From the NCBI GenBank assembly GCA_964454645.1, contig CAYVTM010000002.1, forward strand, positions 186,001-250,000: a DNA stretch of 64,000 bases, given 5' to 3'. The notes under the pieces are model-generated. The model was given only the letters and a program-made list of their open reading frames with translations, searched no databases and had not been told where the DNA came from. Shown in pieces: positions 27,235 through 35,775 of this stretch; the first letter of the stretch is position 1; each line of letters starts with the position of its first letter. A program made the translations under genes and the position numbers. This stretch comes from CAYVTM01 sp964454645. Lineage in GTDB: Bacteria > Bacteroidota > Bacteroidia > Sphingobacteriales > Sphingobacteriaceae.

Positions 27235-27564
27235 TTAACTCGAAACAACCTTCAATCCGATAATGGATGCGATCAGGGTTATCAGAAAAAATATTCTCCA
27301 AAAATCGGAAGGTTCCTGAAAGAAAATAATCCCAACGATTACGGTGCCTACTGCTCCAATGCCCGTCCATACCGCATAAGCCGTGCCTATCGGCAAAGTT
27401 GCTGTAGCTTTCACCAATAAATACATACTGAAAGATAAGCAGGCTAAAAAACCCGCATACCAAACATTCGCTTCCATTCCCGAGCTAGCTTTCGCTTTTG
27501 CCAAACATGCGGTAAAGCCCACTTCAAAGATTCCTGCAATAACTAAGATTATCCAATTCATCAC
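27235..27564 (-). CDS. Small multidrug resistance (SMR) family transporter, SugE/Gdx-like
   Basis: The 109-residue protein has four membrane helices. The essential membrane glutamate is E14 in AGIFEVGFTACLAKA. The signature GTAYAVWTGIGAVGTVIVG in helix 3 has the W-T-G form seen in SugE/Gdx (guanidinium or quaternary ammonium exporters) rather than the W-S-G form of EmrE. It functions as a dual-topology dimer with proton antiport. No second SMR gene is adjacent, and no guanidine riboswitch fold was recognised upstream. The 237 bases downstream to the lipoprotein gene contain only AT-rich sequence without a gene I can support. Confidence 0.9.
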   Translation of the reverse strand: MMNWIILVIAGIFEVGFTACLAKAKASSGMEANVWYAGFLACLSFSMYLLVKATATLPIGTAYAVWTGIGAVGTVIVGIIFFQEPSDFWRIFFLITLIASIIGLKVVSS

Positions 27565-27741
27565 TTATTATTTACGATCCGATTCATATAAATCGATCCA
27601 TTGTTTTATGTTCTTCCGAATTTTTTTAATATACTCTTTAGTAGTTTTTATAGGCTATGTCATGAGTTAAAGGTAGAATATTTTTTGATTTCTATATTCC
27701 GCTTAAAAATATTAAATTCGATATATAAAATTAATACCATT

Positions 27742-27915
27742 ATGAAAATAATACTTTCGCTTATTAAATATTTCTTTCAGGCGCTCTTTATTTTTTTAGG
27801 GTTAAAGTTTTTGATACAGGCCCTATTTCCAAATAGTAATCTTACAAATGCAGGCAGTCCTGAAACTACCATTATAAAAGTATTGGGGATGGTGCTTAAT
27901 TCTTTCTCTCCTTAA
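27742..27915 (+). CDS. Small hydrophobic protein, hypothetical
   Basis: ATG at 27742 opens a 57-residue frame beginning MKIILSLIKYFFQALFIFLG. One clear hydrophobic helix is followed by a polar tail (NSNLTNAGSPETTIIKVLG). The longer frame upstream of this ATG is low-complexity and unlikely to be coding. I do not recognise a family. It stands alone between the SMR gene and the PorP-like gene; support is its membrane-like composition and its start only. Confidence 0.4.
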   Translation: MKIILSLIKYFFQALFIFLGLKFLIQALFPNSNLTNAGSPETTIIKVLGMVLNSFSP

Positions 27916-28024
27916 ATTAAGGAGCCTGAATAAAACATCGTGATTCAGAGATTTACGCACTTTGATACTGATAAAAGAGTTCCGAAATTCACCAAAGTAT
28001 AATACTCCATTTGTATATATCTAA

Positions 28025-28876
28025 TCAAAACTTATAAGCGAGCATTACATCTATATTATTATCCTGATACAGTATGGAGCTATCAAATGAAGCCCCTATA
28101 TAAAAGCCCTTATACATCTTAGCTTTTGCTATGTATATACTTCGAAGTTCCAATACCCGCAACTGATAAGATATATCGAAAGTATTTTTATAAGAAAGGT
28201 TTAATCCCAAATCAATATCCGATTTCATCCCTTGATGATACATTAAATAAGGAGCAAGCCTGAACTTTTGCCGGATACGAAAATTATACGAAAGATTCGC
28301 ATAAACCTCTCGTTGGTTTTCAATCAGTTGCTCTCCATCGTATTCGGCAGATGCAGCAAATAAATTTTTCGAAGCCAGTCCTGCTGTTAACCCTTTCAAT
28401 TGGTACTGAATACCTAAATCCAGGTCGGGTGTAAAACGAAGACCCGATCCTGTTCTGTTCGACAGCTCCAACTGATCCCATTTGATGCGGTCAAAATTAA
28501 GTACAGCCCTGATGCCTGCACTCAAATGATGTAAATCTCCGAATTTCCGGGCATAAGAATACCCTGCATAAAACGTGTGTCGGTCGAAATAAGAATAACT
28601 ATCATAGATATAAGCGGAAGAATAAGTAACCGGTTTTCCATTAAGCCGTTCCATATAGCTTAACATGGTAGTCATAGGTTTAGTCCATGAATCATTGGCA
28701 ATGATTTTATCTTTTGTATAATAGGAAAGCAGATGACCGACCGTACTGTCGCCAATATCCCCGGCAATATTGTAGTAATTCATCTGATTGAAATAAATAT
28801 TCGGCCTTAACGTGTTCTGGCTATAAACCATTTCGGACATAAATATAAACAATACAAATATGAGTAGTTTTCTCAT
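28025..28876 (-). CDS. PorP/SprF family outer-membrane protein
   Basis: The 283-residue protein has a signal peptide (LLIFVLFIFMSEMVYSQ) and then a beta-barrel pattern with alternating hydrophobic residues and aromatic strand ends, finishing with a C-terminal Phe (DVMLAYKF). The early segment TLRPNIYFNQMNYYNIAGDI and the later LTAGLASKNLF and DLDLGIQYQLKG match PorP/SprF proteins, which take part in type IX secretion and gliding in Bacteroidota. No PorK/L/M/N genes lie nearby, so this is an orphan paralogue. It overlaps the lipase-like gene upstream by 4 bases, suggesting the two are co-expressed. Confidence 0.83.
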   Translation of the reverse strand: MRKLLIFVLFIFMSEMVYSQNTLRPNIYFNQMNYYNIAGDIGDSTVGHLLSYYTKDKIIANDSWTKPMTTMLSYMERLNGKPVTYSSAYIYDSYSYFDRHTFYAGYSYARKFGDLHHLSAGIRAVLNFDRIKWDQLELSNRTGSGLRFTPDLDLGIQYQLKGLTAGLASKNLFAASAEYDGEQLIENQREVYANLSYNFRIRQKFRLAPYLMYHQGMKSDIDLGLNLSYKNTFDISYQLRVLELRSIYIAKAKMYKGFYIGASFDSSILYQDNNIDVMLAYKF

Positions 28877-30072
28877 TTCAGCGTGTTAAAATCGTTTAAT
28901 GTATTACGGATAAAGCTACCCAGCTCGCTGATATGATCACCACCGGGATATGTATATAAGAGTATGTCGCCACCGGCAACCGTTAATCCTGAGAGCGCAT
29001 CCGTTGAATTGAAATAAGGTACTACATTATCCGCATCGCCATGATGAAGAAAGATTTTACCCACGGGTTTCCACCCCGCACAAAATGAATTATTTTGGAA
29101 CTCTTTCCGGAAAGTCACATCCTGCCCATCCGCTATTTTAGCTAAAAAATATCTTTTGAAAACTTCCTCAGGCTTTTGGGAAGGCGTAAAAATAGAAGAA
29201 ATCTGATCGTACACCGGAAAAGTAAAGATCTGATCGGCAGGCCTTTGAATTGATGAAAATTTATTCAGCGAATAAATCGCCCATGATAAAATCGGCATGA
29301 TACCGGTCTCTTCCGATTTTTTATTAAGAACCTCCAGCGCCATTCGTTCAAAATTGTATGGGCCGGCAAGTCCGGAACTTGCAACTACCGTAAATTCGTT
29401 TAAATACTGTTCCTGTATATACTTATGAGAAGATATCGCAGCTCCTGCACCTTGCGACCAACCGGCAATAAATAAGCGATTGTCATATAACAATCCTTTT
29501 TCATTTAAAAATTCTTTAACTGCCAGAAGCCCGTCAATATTCGACTTAAACATTTCCGGATAATAAAGATAAGGATGATCTTTACCCAGTGTAATTCCAT
29601 AACCAATATAGTCGGGAAAAAAAACGGCATATCCGGACGAAGCCCATCCTAATCCCATGTTTCTCACATCAAGATGAGTCTCTTTGCTGCCATTGTAAGT
29701 TGAAGCCGTTCTCTCATTAATACCCAATGCTTGAGAGGGAATTTCAGTTCCGTGACAATACATAATAAGGCGAACAGAGTCAAGAACGTGGGGTAGTATT
29801 AACAAGCCTCTCGAATCAATAGGTTTTCCCCTGTATTCGGTTCGGTATGTAATGACATAATAAATTACATCATACAATGCAAAATCCTGAGCTGATAATT
29901 CCGTCACTCTTTCTATTACTTCGTCTTTTGTTAATGCTCCGGCCAATTGGGCTTCAATAAGCTCTCCACGAGATTTCGGGGTAAGGATATCTTCTTTCTT
30001 TGCACAGGATATGCTTATAAAAAAAGAAGGGATAAGTATTAATGAGTAAAAATGAGTACGCGTTATTCTCAT
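28873..30072 (-). CDS. Secreted lipoprotein alpha/beta hydrolase (secretory lipase-like)
   Basis: The 399-residue protein has a lipoprotein signal (SFFISISCAKKED, Cys23) and an alpha/beta hydrolase core. The nucleophile elbow is GWSQGAG, the acid lies in FLHHGDADNVVPYF and the His in YPGGDHISEL. FPDYIGYG and the lid region resemble fungal/bacterial secretory lipases (LIP family) and feruloyl-esterase-like enzymes. It would act at the cell surface or in the periplasm on an ester substrate. The ATGA overlap with the PorP/SprF gene downstream hints at functional linkage. Substrate is not known. Confidence 0.82.
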   Translation of the reverse strand: MRITRTHFYSLILIPSFFISISCAKKEDILTPKSRGELIEAQLAGALTKDEVIERVTELSAQDFALYDVIYYVITYRTEYRGKPIDSRGLLILPHVLDSVRLIMYCHGTEIPSQALGINERTASTYNGSKETHLDVRNMGLGWASSGYAVFFPDYIGYGITLGKDHPYLYYPEMFKSNIDGLLAVKEFLNEKGLLYDNRLFIAGWSQGAGAAISSHKYIQEQYLNEFTVVASSGLAGPYNFERMALEVLNKKSEETGIMPILSWAIYSLNKFSSIQRPADQIFTFPVYDQISSIFTPSQKPEEVFKRYFLAKIADGQDVTFRKEFQNNSFCAGWKPVGKIFLHHGDADNVVPYFNSTDALSGLTVAGGDILLYTYPGGDHISELGSFIRNTLNDFNTLK

Positions 30073-30175
30073 AAGAAGAAACTAAGTTATTCTATTAAAG
30101 TTAAACAAAAAGGTTAACAGATAACGAAATACAGTATAACTATGATTATTAAATCATTGAGTTAGCTGATTATCA

Positions 30176-31714
30176 TCACCCTGCCCAGCCTTCCCTATCC
30201 AAACTTCTGTAATGAATCGCTTCGGATAAATGCTCTACCTGTATGTCATCACTTCTTTCCAAATCAGCTATGGTTCGCGAGACTTTCAAGATACGATCGT
30301 AAGCTCTTGCTGATAAACCCAAACGTTCCATGGCGTTTTTCAATAAAGTATTCCCTGCTTCTGAAATCACACAAATTTCGCGCAGCATACGCGAACTGAT
30401 TTGCGCATTACAATACACCCCATCCACCTCTTTGTACCGTTGTTCCTGTACTGTTCTTGCTGCCATTACCCGTTTGCGTACTTCAGCACTCCGCTCTCCT
30501 TCGCTTTTCGTAGTAAGTTCGCTGAAAGAAACCGGCGTTACCTCAATATGTATATCGATACGATCCAACAAAGGACCCGAAACGCGATTCAAATATTTCT
30601 GAACCACACCGGGCCCGCACACACATTCTTTCTCGGGATGGTTGTAATATCCGCAAGGGCAAGGGTTCATCGAGGCTATCAACATAAAACTCGAAGGATA
30701 ATCGACCGAAAGTTTCGCACGCGAAATAGTAACTTTCCGTTCTTCCAGTGGTTGTCGCATTACTTCCAACACCGTTCGTTTAAATTCAGGCAATTCATCC
30801 AAAAACAAAACCCCATTGTGCGCCAATGAAATTTCTCCGGGCTGAGGATTGCCGCCGCCGCCAACCAAGGCAACATCCGATACCGTATGGTGTGGGGCAC
30901 GAAAAGGCCGGATAGAAATCAAGGCATCGCTCGCAGATAGCTTTCCCGCTACCGAATGTATTTTTGTTGTCTCCAAAGCTTCGCTCAAGCTTAAAGGAGG
31001 AAGTATGGTAGGTAATCGTTTTGCCAACATGGTTTTTCCGGCTCCGGGCGGGCCAATCAATATTAAATTATGTCCTCCTGCCGCTGCAATCTCCAAAGCT
31101 CTTTTAATATTCTCCTGTCCTTTCACATCCGAAAAATCAGTATCGTACTTAAATGCATTTGTATAAAAATCTTCGCGTGTATCTACTTGTACCGTATTTC
31201 GTGTATGCGGCTCCTGAAATAATTCTACAACCTCTAAAATATTCTTTACCCCATACACTTCCAGATCATTCACAATTGCCGCTTCGCGGGCATTTTGTTC
31301 GGGTAGCACAAATCCTTTAAACCCTCTTCTACGCGCTTCAATGGCAATAGGTAATGCTCCCCGCATCGCTTTCAGGCTTCCGTCCAGCGAAAGCTCTCCC
31401 ATAATCAGAAAATCTCCCATCTCCTCTTCCGAGACTTGCCCGCTGGCTGCTAATATTCCCATAGCTATCGTTAAATCGTAGGCCGAACCTTCTTTACGTA
31501 TATCGGCGGGGGCCATATTCACTACAACCTTCATCCTCGGCATGTGTAAGCCTACATGTTTTAATGCCGACTCGATACGCAAATGGCTTTCCTTTACAGC
31601 GCTATCGGGTAAACCTACCAGAAAATAATCTACCCCTGTAACAATATTTACTTCAACCGTAATTACAATAGCATTTACTCCGTAAACAGCACTACCAAAT
31701 GTCTTTACCAACAT
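30176..31714 (-). CDS. YifB/ComM-family Mg-chelatase-like AAA+ ATPase
   Basis: From ATG at 31712-31714 the product is 512 residues and starts MLVKTFGSAVYGVNA, matching the family's N-terminus (then VDYFLVGLPDSAVKES). The open frame extends 18 codons further upstream, but those residues are unlike the family. The N-terminal domain is a ChlI/Lon-like fold, and the AAA+ core carries Walker A GPPGAGKTML and Walker B VLFLDELPEF. A cysteine cluster (MNPCPCGYYNHPEKECVC) and a C-terminal Mg_chelatase_C helix bundle follow. ComM members promote branch migration during DNA uptake and recombination. It is a single gene, transcribed away from the AHSA1 gene. Confidence 0.9.
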   Translation of the reverse strand: MLVKTFGSAVYGVNAIVITVEVNIVTGVDYFLVGLPDSAVKESHLRIESALKHVGLHMPRMKVVVNMAPADIRKEGSAYDLTIAMGILAASGQVSEEEMGDFLIMGELSLDGSLKAMRGALPIAIEARRRGFKGFVLPEQNAREAAIVNDLEVYGVKNILEVVELFQEPHTRNTVQVDTREDFYTNAFKYDTDFSDVKGQENIKRALEIAAAGGHNLILIGPPGAGKTMLAKRLPTILPPLSLSEALETTKIHSVAGKLSASDALISIRPFRAPHHTVSDVALVGGGGNPQPGEISLAHNGVLFLDELPEFKRTVLEVMRQPLEERKVTISRAKLSVDYPSSFMLIASMNPCPCGYYNHPEKECVCGPGVVQKYLNRVSGPLLDRIDIHIEVTPVSFSELTTKSEGERSAEVRKRVMAARTVQEQRYKEVDGVYCNAQISSRMLREICVISEAGNTLLKNAMERLGLSARAYDRILKVSRTIADLERSDDIQVEHLSEAIHYRSLDREGWAG

Positions 31715-31890
31715 CTTCTTAAAAATATTCTTAAATGTAGGATCGAAAAAGGGAAATAAAAACCGCATAAATAGGTAGAAATAATATTTTATTTATTCCG
31801 GAATATATACCTGTCAATGAATTCGCATTCCCCCGATATATTGCTCATTATGAAATGAATTATGTATATTTCATCTTTATTAAACATCCT

Positions 31891-32349
31891 ATGAAAACGA
31901 AAAAATTAGAAATTCGCGTAGCTATACAAATTCAAAAAAACCGGCACGAAGTTTTTGAAGCCATTGTAGATCCTGAAAAAATGAGCGGGTACTTTATTTC
32001 TAAAAGCAGCGGCCGTATGGAAGAGGGCAAACAACTCCTATGGAATTTTCCGGAATTTGATATCGATGTTCCTTTACGTGTTGGCAAAGTACAGACCGAC
32101 ACTTATGTTTCGTATTACTGGAATCATAACGATAAAGAACTTTTCTGCGAAATGTCTTTGAAGGATACGCCCGATAAGCAAGGAACGGTTGTCAGTATTA
32201 CTGAAAAAGAGATGGACATGGACGATGAGGGAATCACCTGGCTGATGGGTAATACAGAAGGCTGGGCAAACTTTCTTGCTTGTTTAAAAGCCTACCTGGA
32301 ACACGGTGTGAATCTCCGCAAAAATGCATTCGATTTTATGAGATCATAA
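31891..32349 (+). CDS. SRPBCC (AHSA1-like) domain protein
   Basis: ATG at 31891 gives a 152-residue product starting MKTKKLEIRVAIQIQ. A frame extension upstream adds 12 residues that look non-coding. The START/Bet v 1-like fold is suggested by KNRHEVFEAIVDPEKMSGYF, the central LLWNFPEFDIDVPLRV and the C-terminal amphipathic helix TWLMGNTEGWANFLACLKAYLE. AHSA1-type proteins bind hydrophobic ligands or act in stress responses; no specific ligand can be named. It starts a plus-strand run of small stress-type genes (DoxX, pirin, OsmC, RibD-like, DinB, YciI). Confidence 0.8.
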   Translation: MKTKKLEIRVAIQIQKNRHEVFEAIVDPEKMSGYFISKSSGRMEEGKQLLWNFPEFDIDVPLRVGKVQTDTYVSYYWNHNDKELFCEMSLKDTPDKQGTVVSITEKEMDMDDEGITWLMGNTEGWANFLACLKAYLEHGVNLRKNAFDFMRS

Positions 32350-32392
32350 TTGAAAAATTATTTTCACAAGCTTTTTTAAATAATAATTTCGA

Positions 32393-32809
32393 ATGATGAT
32401 AAAGAAAAAAATCGGCTATCTGCTTTTAAATATTCTGATATGGTTGCTGCAATTCGGATTGGCAATTCCTTTTCTGATTATAGGGTTTCTAAAAATCACC
32501 AAGCCTGTTTCGGAACTTGCCTATATGATTCCCTGGGTAAATGATTTTCCCACAACAATGGTGCGCTTTATAGGTATATTTGAGCTATTGGGTGGAACAG
32601 GACTTATTCTTCCATCGCTTCTGCGCATCAAACCTATCTTAACTCCTCTGTCGGCTATGGGGATTCATATCCTGATGATTTTGGCATTCTTTTATCATCT
32701 GAGTAAAAACGAAATCCATGCTTTGATACTGAATGCGATTATTGCACTACTTGCGCTCTGTATTGTTCTTCTGCGGCATCGCATCCTTCCCATCGAAGCA
32801 AAAAAATAA
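32393..32809 (+). CDS. DoxX-like family membrane protein
   Basis: The 138-residue protein has four membrane helices. The first carries QFGLAIPFLIIGFLKI followed by a short loop to FIGIFELLGGTGLILPSLL, the G-x-x-E-x-x-G pattern of the DoxX family. The last helix ends in a basic tail (LLRHRILPIEAKK). DoxX-like proteins are quinone-linked or redox-related membrane proteins of poorly defined role. It lies 43 bases after the AHSA1 gene and 76 before pirin, in a row of stress-type genes. Confidence 0.8.
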   Translation: MMIKKKIGYLLLNILIWLLQFGLAIPFLIIGFLKITKPVSELAYMIPWVNDFPTTMVRFIGIFELLGGTGLILPSLLRIKPILTPLSAMGIHILMILAFFYHLSKNEIHALILNAIIALLALCIVLLRHRILPIEAKK

Positions 32810-32885
32810 TCCGCGCATCGTTTTTCTTTCTTAAAAAAACAATTTTTATGAAATAAAACTTATCTTGTTTTAAGCAATTCGAATC

Positions 32886-33773
32886 ATGTCTAATATTCAA
32901 TTAATCATCGAAGAGAGGGCTGCCGATATCGGAAAATTTATGGTAGGCAGGCTTTTACCTTTCCGTCAGAAAAGAATGGTAGGTCCTTTTATTTACATCG
33001 ACCATATGGGGCCGGTGAAATTAAATGAACGTGAACATTTCGATATTTTACCACATCCGCATATCGGCTTATCAACCTTAACCTTTTTATTCGAGGGAAA
33101 TATTATGCATCGCGATTCTTTAGGCAATACCATAGAGATACAGCCGGGTGCCGTAAACTGGATGACGGCAGGCAAAGGTATTGTTCATTCCGAACGTACC
33201 CCCGGATATTTACGTCATTCCGAAATACACATGCATGGGTTACAGATATGGGTTGCATTACCCAAACATCTGGAGCAAATGGATCCTGAATTTTTCCATA
33301 TCGACCAGGAAAAGATCCCGGTATGGGAAGAAGATGGGTTGCAATTTAAGCTGATTGCCGGAGAAGCTTTCGGAAGAAAATCGGCAGTGCCGGTGTACAG
33401 TAAATTGTATATGATCGAAATCAAAAGTAAGAAGATACAAAAAGTAAATATCGGCAATTACCTTTACGGCGAAAGCGGGTTATATATTTTAGAGGGCAGT
33501 ATCGGCAGTGACGGAAATATATATCAACCCAAGCAAATTCTTGTAGCTAAAGACAGCAGCCTTTGCGAATTCGAAATTCATGCAAACACAACTATTTATT
33601 TGTTTGGCGGAGAAGCTTTCCCCGAAGAACGTTTCATCGATTGGAATTTTGTTTCTTCCGATCGTGCCCTGATTGAGGATGCGAAACAAAGATGGCTGCA
33701 TCAACAATTTAAAAAAATCCCCGGAGATGAAATCGAATTCGTTCCGCTCCCCCCATATCCTAAACAAAAATAA
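32886..33773 (+). CDS. Pirin family protein (bicupin)
   Basis: The 295-residue protein starts with FMVGRLLPFRQKRMVGPFIYIDHMGP. The metal-binding residues of the N-terminal cupin are visible: H-x-H in PHPHIGLSTLTF and H-x-E in IVHSERTPG. MHRDSLGN and ITP-like GAVNWMTAGKG also match. The C-terminal pirin domain includes LYILEGSIGSDGN and YLFGGEAFPEERFIDWNFVSS. Bacterial pirins can act as quercetinases or redox-sensing modulators; the reaction here is not known. The OsmC gene begins one base after its stop, so they are co-transcribed. Confidence 0.92.
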   Translation: MSNIQLIIEERAADIGKFMVGRLLPFRQKRMVGPFIYIDHMGPVKLNEREHFDILPHPHIGLSTLTFLFEGNIMHRDSLGNTIEIQPGAVNWMTAGKGIVHSERTPGYLRHSEIHMHGLQIWVALPKHLEQMDPEFFHIDQEKIPVWEEDGLQFKLIAGEAFGRKSAVPVYSKLYMIEIKSKKIQKVNIGNYLYGESGLYILEGSIGSDGNIYQPKQILVAKDSSLCEFEIHANTTIYLFGGEAFPEERFIDWNFVSSDRALIEDAKQRWLHQQFKKIPGDEIEFVPLPPYPKQK

Positions 33774-33774
33774 C

Positions 33775-34170
33775 ATGGCAAAAATTACATCACATATTGG
33801 AAAAGAGTTGTATAGAATCGATATACATTCCGAATCGGGGAATACCCTGATCGCAGATGAACCAGTTTCTTCCGGCGGGAAAAATTCAGGCTTCTCCCCC
33901 AAAGAATTATTGGCATCAGCATTAGCTGCCTGCACCTCTGCAACACTTCGCATGTATGCTGACCGAAAAGGCTGGGATTTGCAGGAAGTAAAACTAAGTG
34001 TAGAGCTGGAACGAAACAATGAAAAAAATCTGACAAGCATTATACGTAACATGGAACTCATCGGAAACCTGAATGAAGAACAACGTGCAAGATTACTTGT
34101 AATTGCAAACAGCTGCCCGGTACATAAAATTTTAAGCAATCCGATCGATATCAAAACCGAATTAATTTAA
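33775..34170 (+). CDS. OsmC family protein (Ohr/OsmC-like)
   Basis: ATG at 33775, directly after the pirin stop, gives 131 residues. A longer frame upstream overlaps pirin and is rejected. The two family cysteines are C53 (ALAACTSATLRMYADRKGW) and C114 (VIANSCPVHKIL). In OsmC/Ohr thiol peroxidases these form the peroxidatic and resolving pair that reduces organic hydroperoxides. The segment GGKNSGFSPKELLASAL is the family signature. Coupling to pirin points to shared oxidative-stress control. Confidence 0.92.
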   Translation: MAKITSHIGKELYRIDIHSESGNTLIADEPVSSGGKNSGFSPKELLASALAACTSATLRMYADRKGWDLQEVKLSVELERNNEKNLTSIIRNMELIGNLNEEQRARLLVIANSCPVHKILSNPIDIKTELI

Positions 34171-34260
34171 TTAAATATCTCCGGAATCAATAGATTTATA
34201 TACATAATTAAATCCCTGTACGTTAATATCTATATTTTAGTTTAACCAGAACATTTTACC

Positions 34261-34818
34261 ATGAGAAAATTAAAACTTCAAGTACAGCTATCTCTGGACG
34301 GATTTGTCGGCGGCACAAAAGGGGAACTCGATTGGATGACCTGGAACTGGGATGATTCTCTAAAAAACAAAGTAGATCAACTAACAGATTCTATCGACAC
34401 AATTTTATTGGGAAGAAAAATGAGTGATGGCTTTATCAGCTACTGGGCACAAGTAGCCACCGACCCTGGCAATGAAGCGTATCCTTTCGCACAGAAAATG
34501 GTGCATACTCCGAAATACATTTTCAGCAAAACACTAACAGAAACTGCGTATCCGAATACTTCTGTATTAGGGAAAAATCTGAAAGAAGATGTATTAGCCC
34601 TGAAGAATAAACCCGGGAAAGATATCATCGTTTATGGAGGTGCAGAATTTAATACCTCATTAATTAAAGAAAATTTAATAGACGATTTTTATCTTTTCGT
34701 CAATCCAACAGCTATCGGTAAAGGATTATCTATATTTTCGGGACTTAAAGCGCTTAAGCTAATAAGTACAGAGCATTTCGAATGTGGCATAGTGCTTTTA
34801 CATTATCAATTGAATTAG
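34261..34818 (+). CDS. Dihydrofolate reductase-like (RibD C-terminal domain) protein
   Basis: The 185-residue protein has the DHFR/RibD_C fold pattern. The N-terminal strand is LKLQVQLSLDGFVGG, ILLGRKMSDGFISYW matches the I-L-x-G-R-x-T loop, and the NADPH-binding DIIVYGGAEFNTSLIKENLIDDF sits near 120-142, ending in LKLISTEHFECGIVLLHY. These stand-alone proteins are widespread and rarely characterised; classic folate or riboflavin roles are not implied. It starts 90 bases after the OsmC gene and is followed 15 bases later by a DinB gene. Confidence 0.88.
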   Translation: MRKLKLQVQLSLDGFVGGTKGELDWMTWNWDDSLKNKVDQLTDSIDTILLGRKMSDGFISYWAQVATDPGNEAYPFAQKMVHTPKYIFSKTLTETAYPNTSVLGKNLKEDVLALKNKPGKDIIVYGGAEFNTSLIKENLIDDFYLFVNPTAIGKGLSIFSGLKALKLISTEHFECGIVLLHYQLN

Positions 34819-34833
34819 ACTTATATTTTTAGT

Positions 34834-35289
34834 ATGATTGATTTTTTCAAAGACGTATTCGAATACAATCATCACTTCAATAAAACATTTATCGAAGTGA
34901 TGATATCTACCGGCTTCCAAAATAATGATGCTAAGCGGCTGATGAATCACATCCATCAGGCACACAGCATTTGGAATGCGCGCTTAATGCAAGTAAAAAA
35001 GGATATCGATGTTTGGGCTGATCATAACCTGAAAGATCTGCTCAGCACAAACGAACAAAACTATACCGACAGTTTAGAAATTATTCTTATGTCTGACTTT
35101 TCTGCACAACTAAAGTATGTCAACACCAAGGGGACAGCTTTTAACAATACTGTTCGTGATATACTTTTTCATATTATCAATCATTCTACACATCATCGTG
35201 CACAAATAGCAAGAGTATTGCGACAAGAAGGAATTGCTCCGCCTCCCAGCGATTATATATTTTACAAGCGATCAGATCTGACTTTATAA
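34834..35289 (+). CDS. DinB family protein
   Basis: The 151-residue protein shows the DinB four-helix bundle, with metal His residues in MNHIHQAHSIWNARL and in the C-terminal IINHSTHHRAQIARVLRQEG. The ending APPPSDYIFYKR is also family-like. This is a second DinB protein, only distantly similar to the one at 25853-26362. DinB members bind Ni or Zn and include thiol-dependent transferases. It lies in the same plus-strand run as the RibD-like and YciI genes, 15 bases after the former. No substrate can be assigned. Confidence 0.87.
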   Translation: MIDFFKDVFEYNHHFNKTFIEVMISTGFQNNDAKRLMNHIHQAHSIWNARLMQVKKDIDVWADHNLKDLLSTNEQNYTDSLEIILMSDFSAQLKYVNTKGTAFNNTVRDILFHIINHSTHHRAQIARVLRQEGIAPPPSDYIFYKRSDLTL

Positions 35290-35321
35290 TTATAATTTTG
35301 CCTTTTTTAAATGGATAAAAT

Positions 35322-35771
35322 ATGAAACACCTATTCCCTTTATGCCTGCTTATATTTATAGCCGCGGGCGCTCAGGCGCAGCAAACCAACCCGAATTACG
35401 ATTCCAGAAAATTAGGTGCCGATGATTACGGGATGAAGAGCTATTATTTCGTGATTCTGAAAACCGGGCCCAATACCACTGCTCCCAAAGCCTTTATGGA
35501 CAGTTGCTTTCGCGGGCATCTCGATAATATCGGCAAATTGGTCAGAGAAGAGAAATTAATTGTTGCGGGACCCCTGGAAAAAAACACTAAAAGCTACCGT
35601 GGAATTTTTATTCTGAGCGCCGATTCAAAAGAAGAAGCCGGTCGTTTGCTGCAAAGCGATCCTGCTATACAATCCAATCTTTTAGCCACAGAAATTTATA
35701 CCTGGTACGGATCGGCAGCATTGCCCGAATACCTGCAAAGCTCTGAAAAGATATGGAAACTGAGACCCTGA
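35322..35771 (+). CDS. Secreted YciI-like (YCII domain) protein
   Basis: The 149-residue protein has a Sec signal peptide (LFPLCLLIFIAAGAQAQQ), which is uncommon for the usually cytosolic YciI family. The YCII domain follows: MKSYYFVILKTGPN, a helical region with FRGHLDNIGKLVREEKLIVAGPL, and FILSADSKEEAGRLLQSDPAIQSN. The conserved His (GHLDN) that pairs with Asp in YciI is present. It may bind a small ligand in the periplasm. It ends 4 bases before the convergent murF stop. Confidence 0.85.
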   Translation: MKHLFPLCLLIFIAAGAQAQQTNPNYDSRKLGADDYGMKSYYFVILKTGPNTTAPKAFMDSCFRGHLDNIGKLVREEKLIVAGPLEKNTKSYRGIFILSADSKEEAGRLLQSDPAIQSNLLATEIYTWYGSAALPEYLQSSEKIWKLRP

Positions 35772-35775
35772 TGCT

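Noticed and set aside
27018..27248. Minus-strand frame of 76 codons between the SMR and lipoprotein genes
   Set aside because: The sequence is AT-rich with a Lys/Asn/Ile-biased translation and overlaps the end of the SMR gene; no supporting signal.
27565..27741. Possible guanidine riboswitch upstream of the SMR gene
   Set aside because: SugE/Gdx-like genes are often so controlled, but I could not see the conserved hairpin pairs of any guanidine class in this stretch.
33489..34154. Long minus-strand frame (221 codons) opposite pirin and OsmC
   Set aside because: It is antisense to two well-supported genes with clear catalytic motifs, and its own sequence has no recognisable domain.
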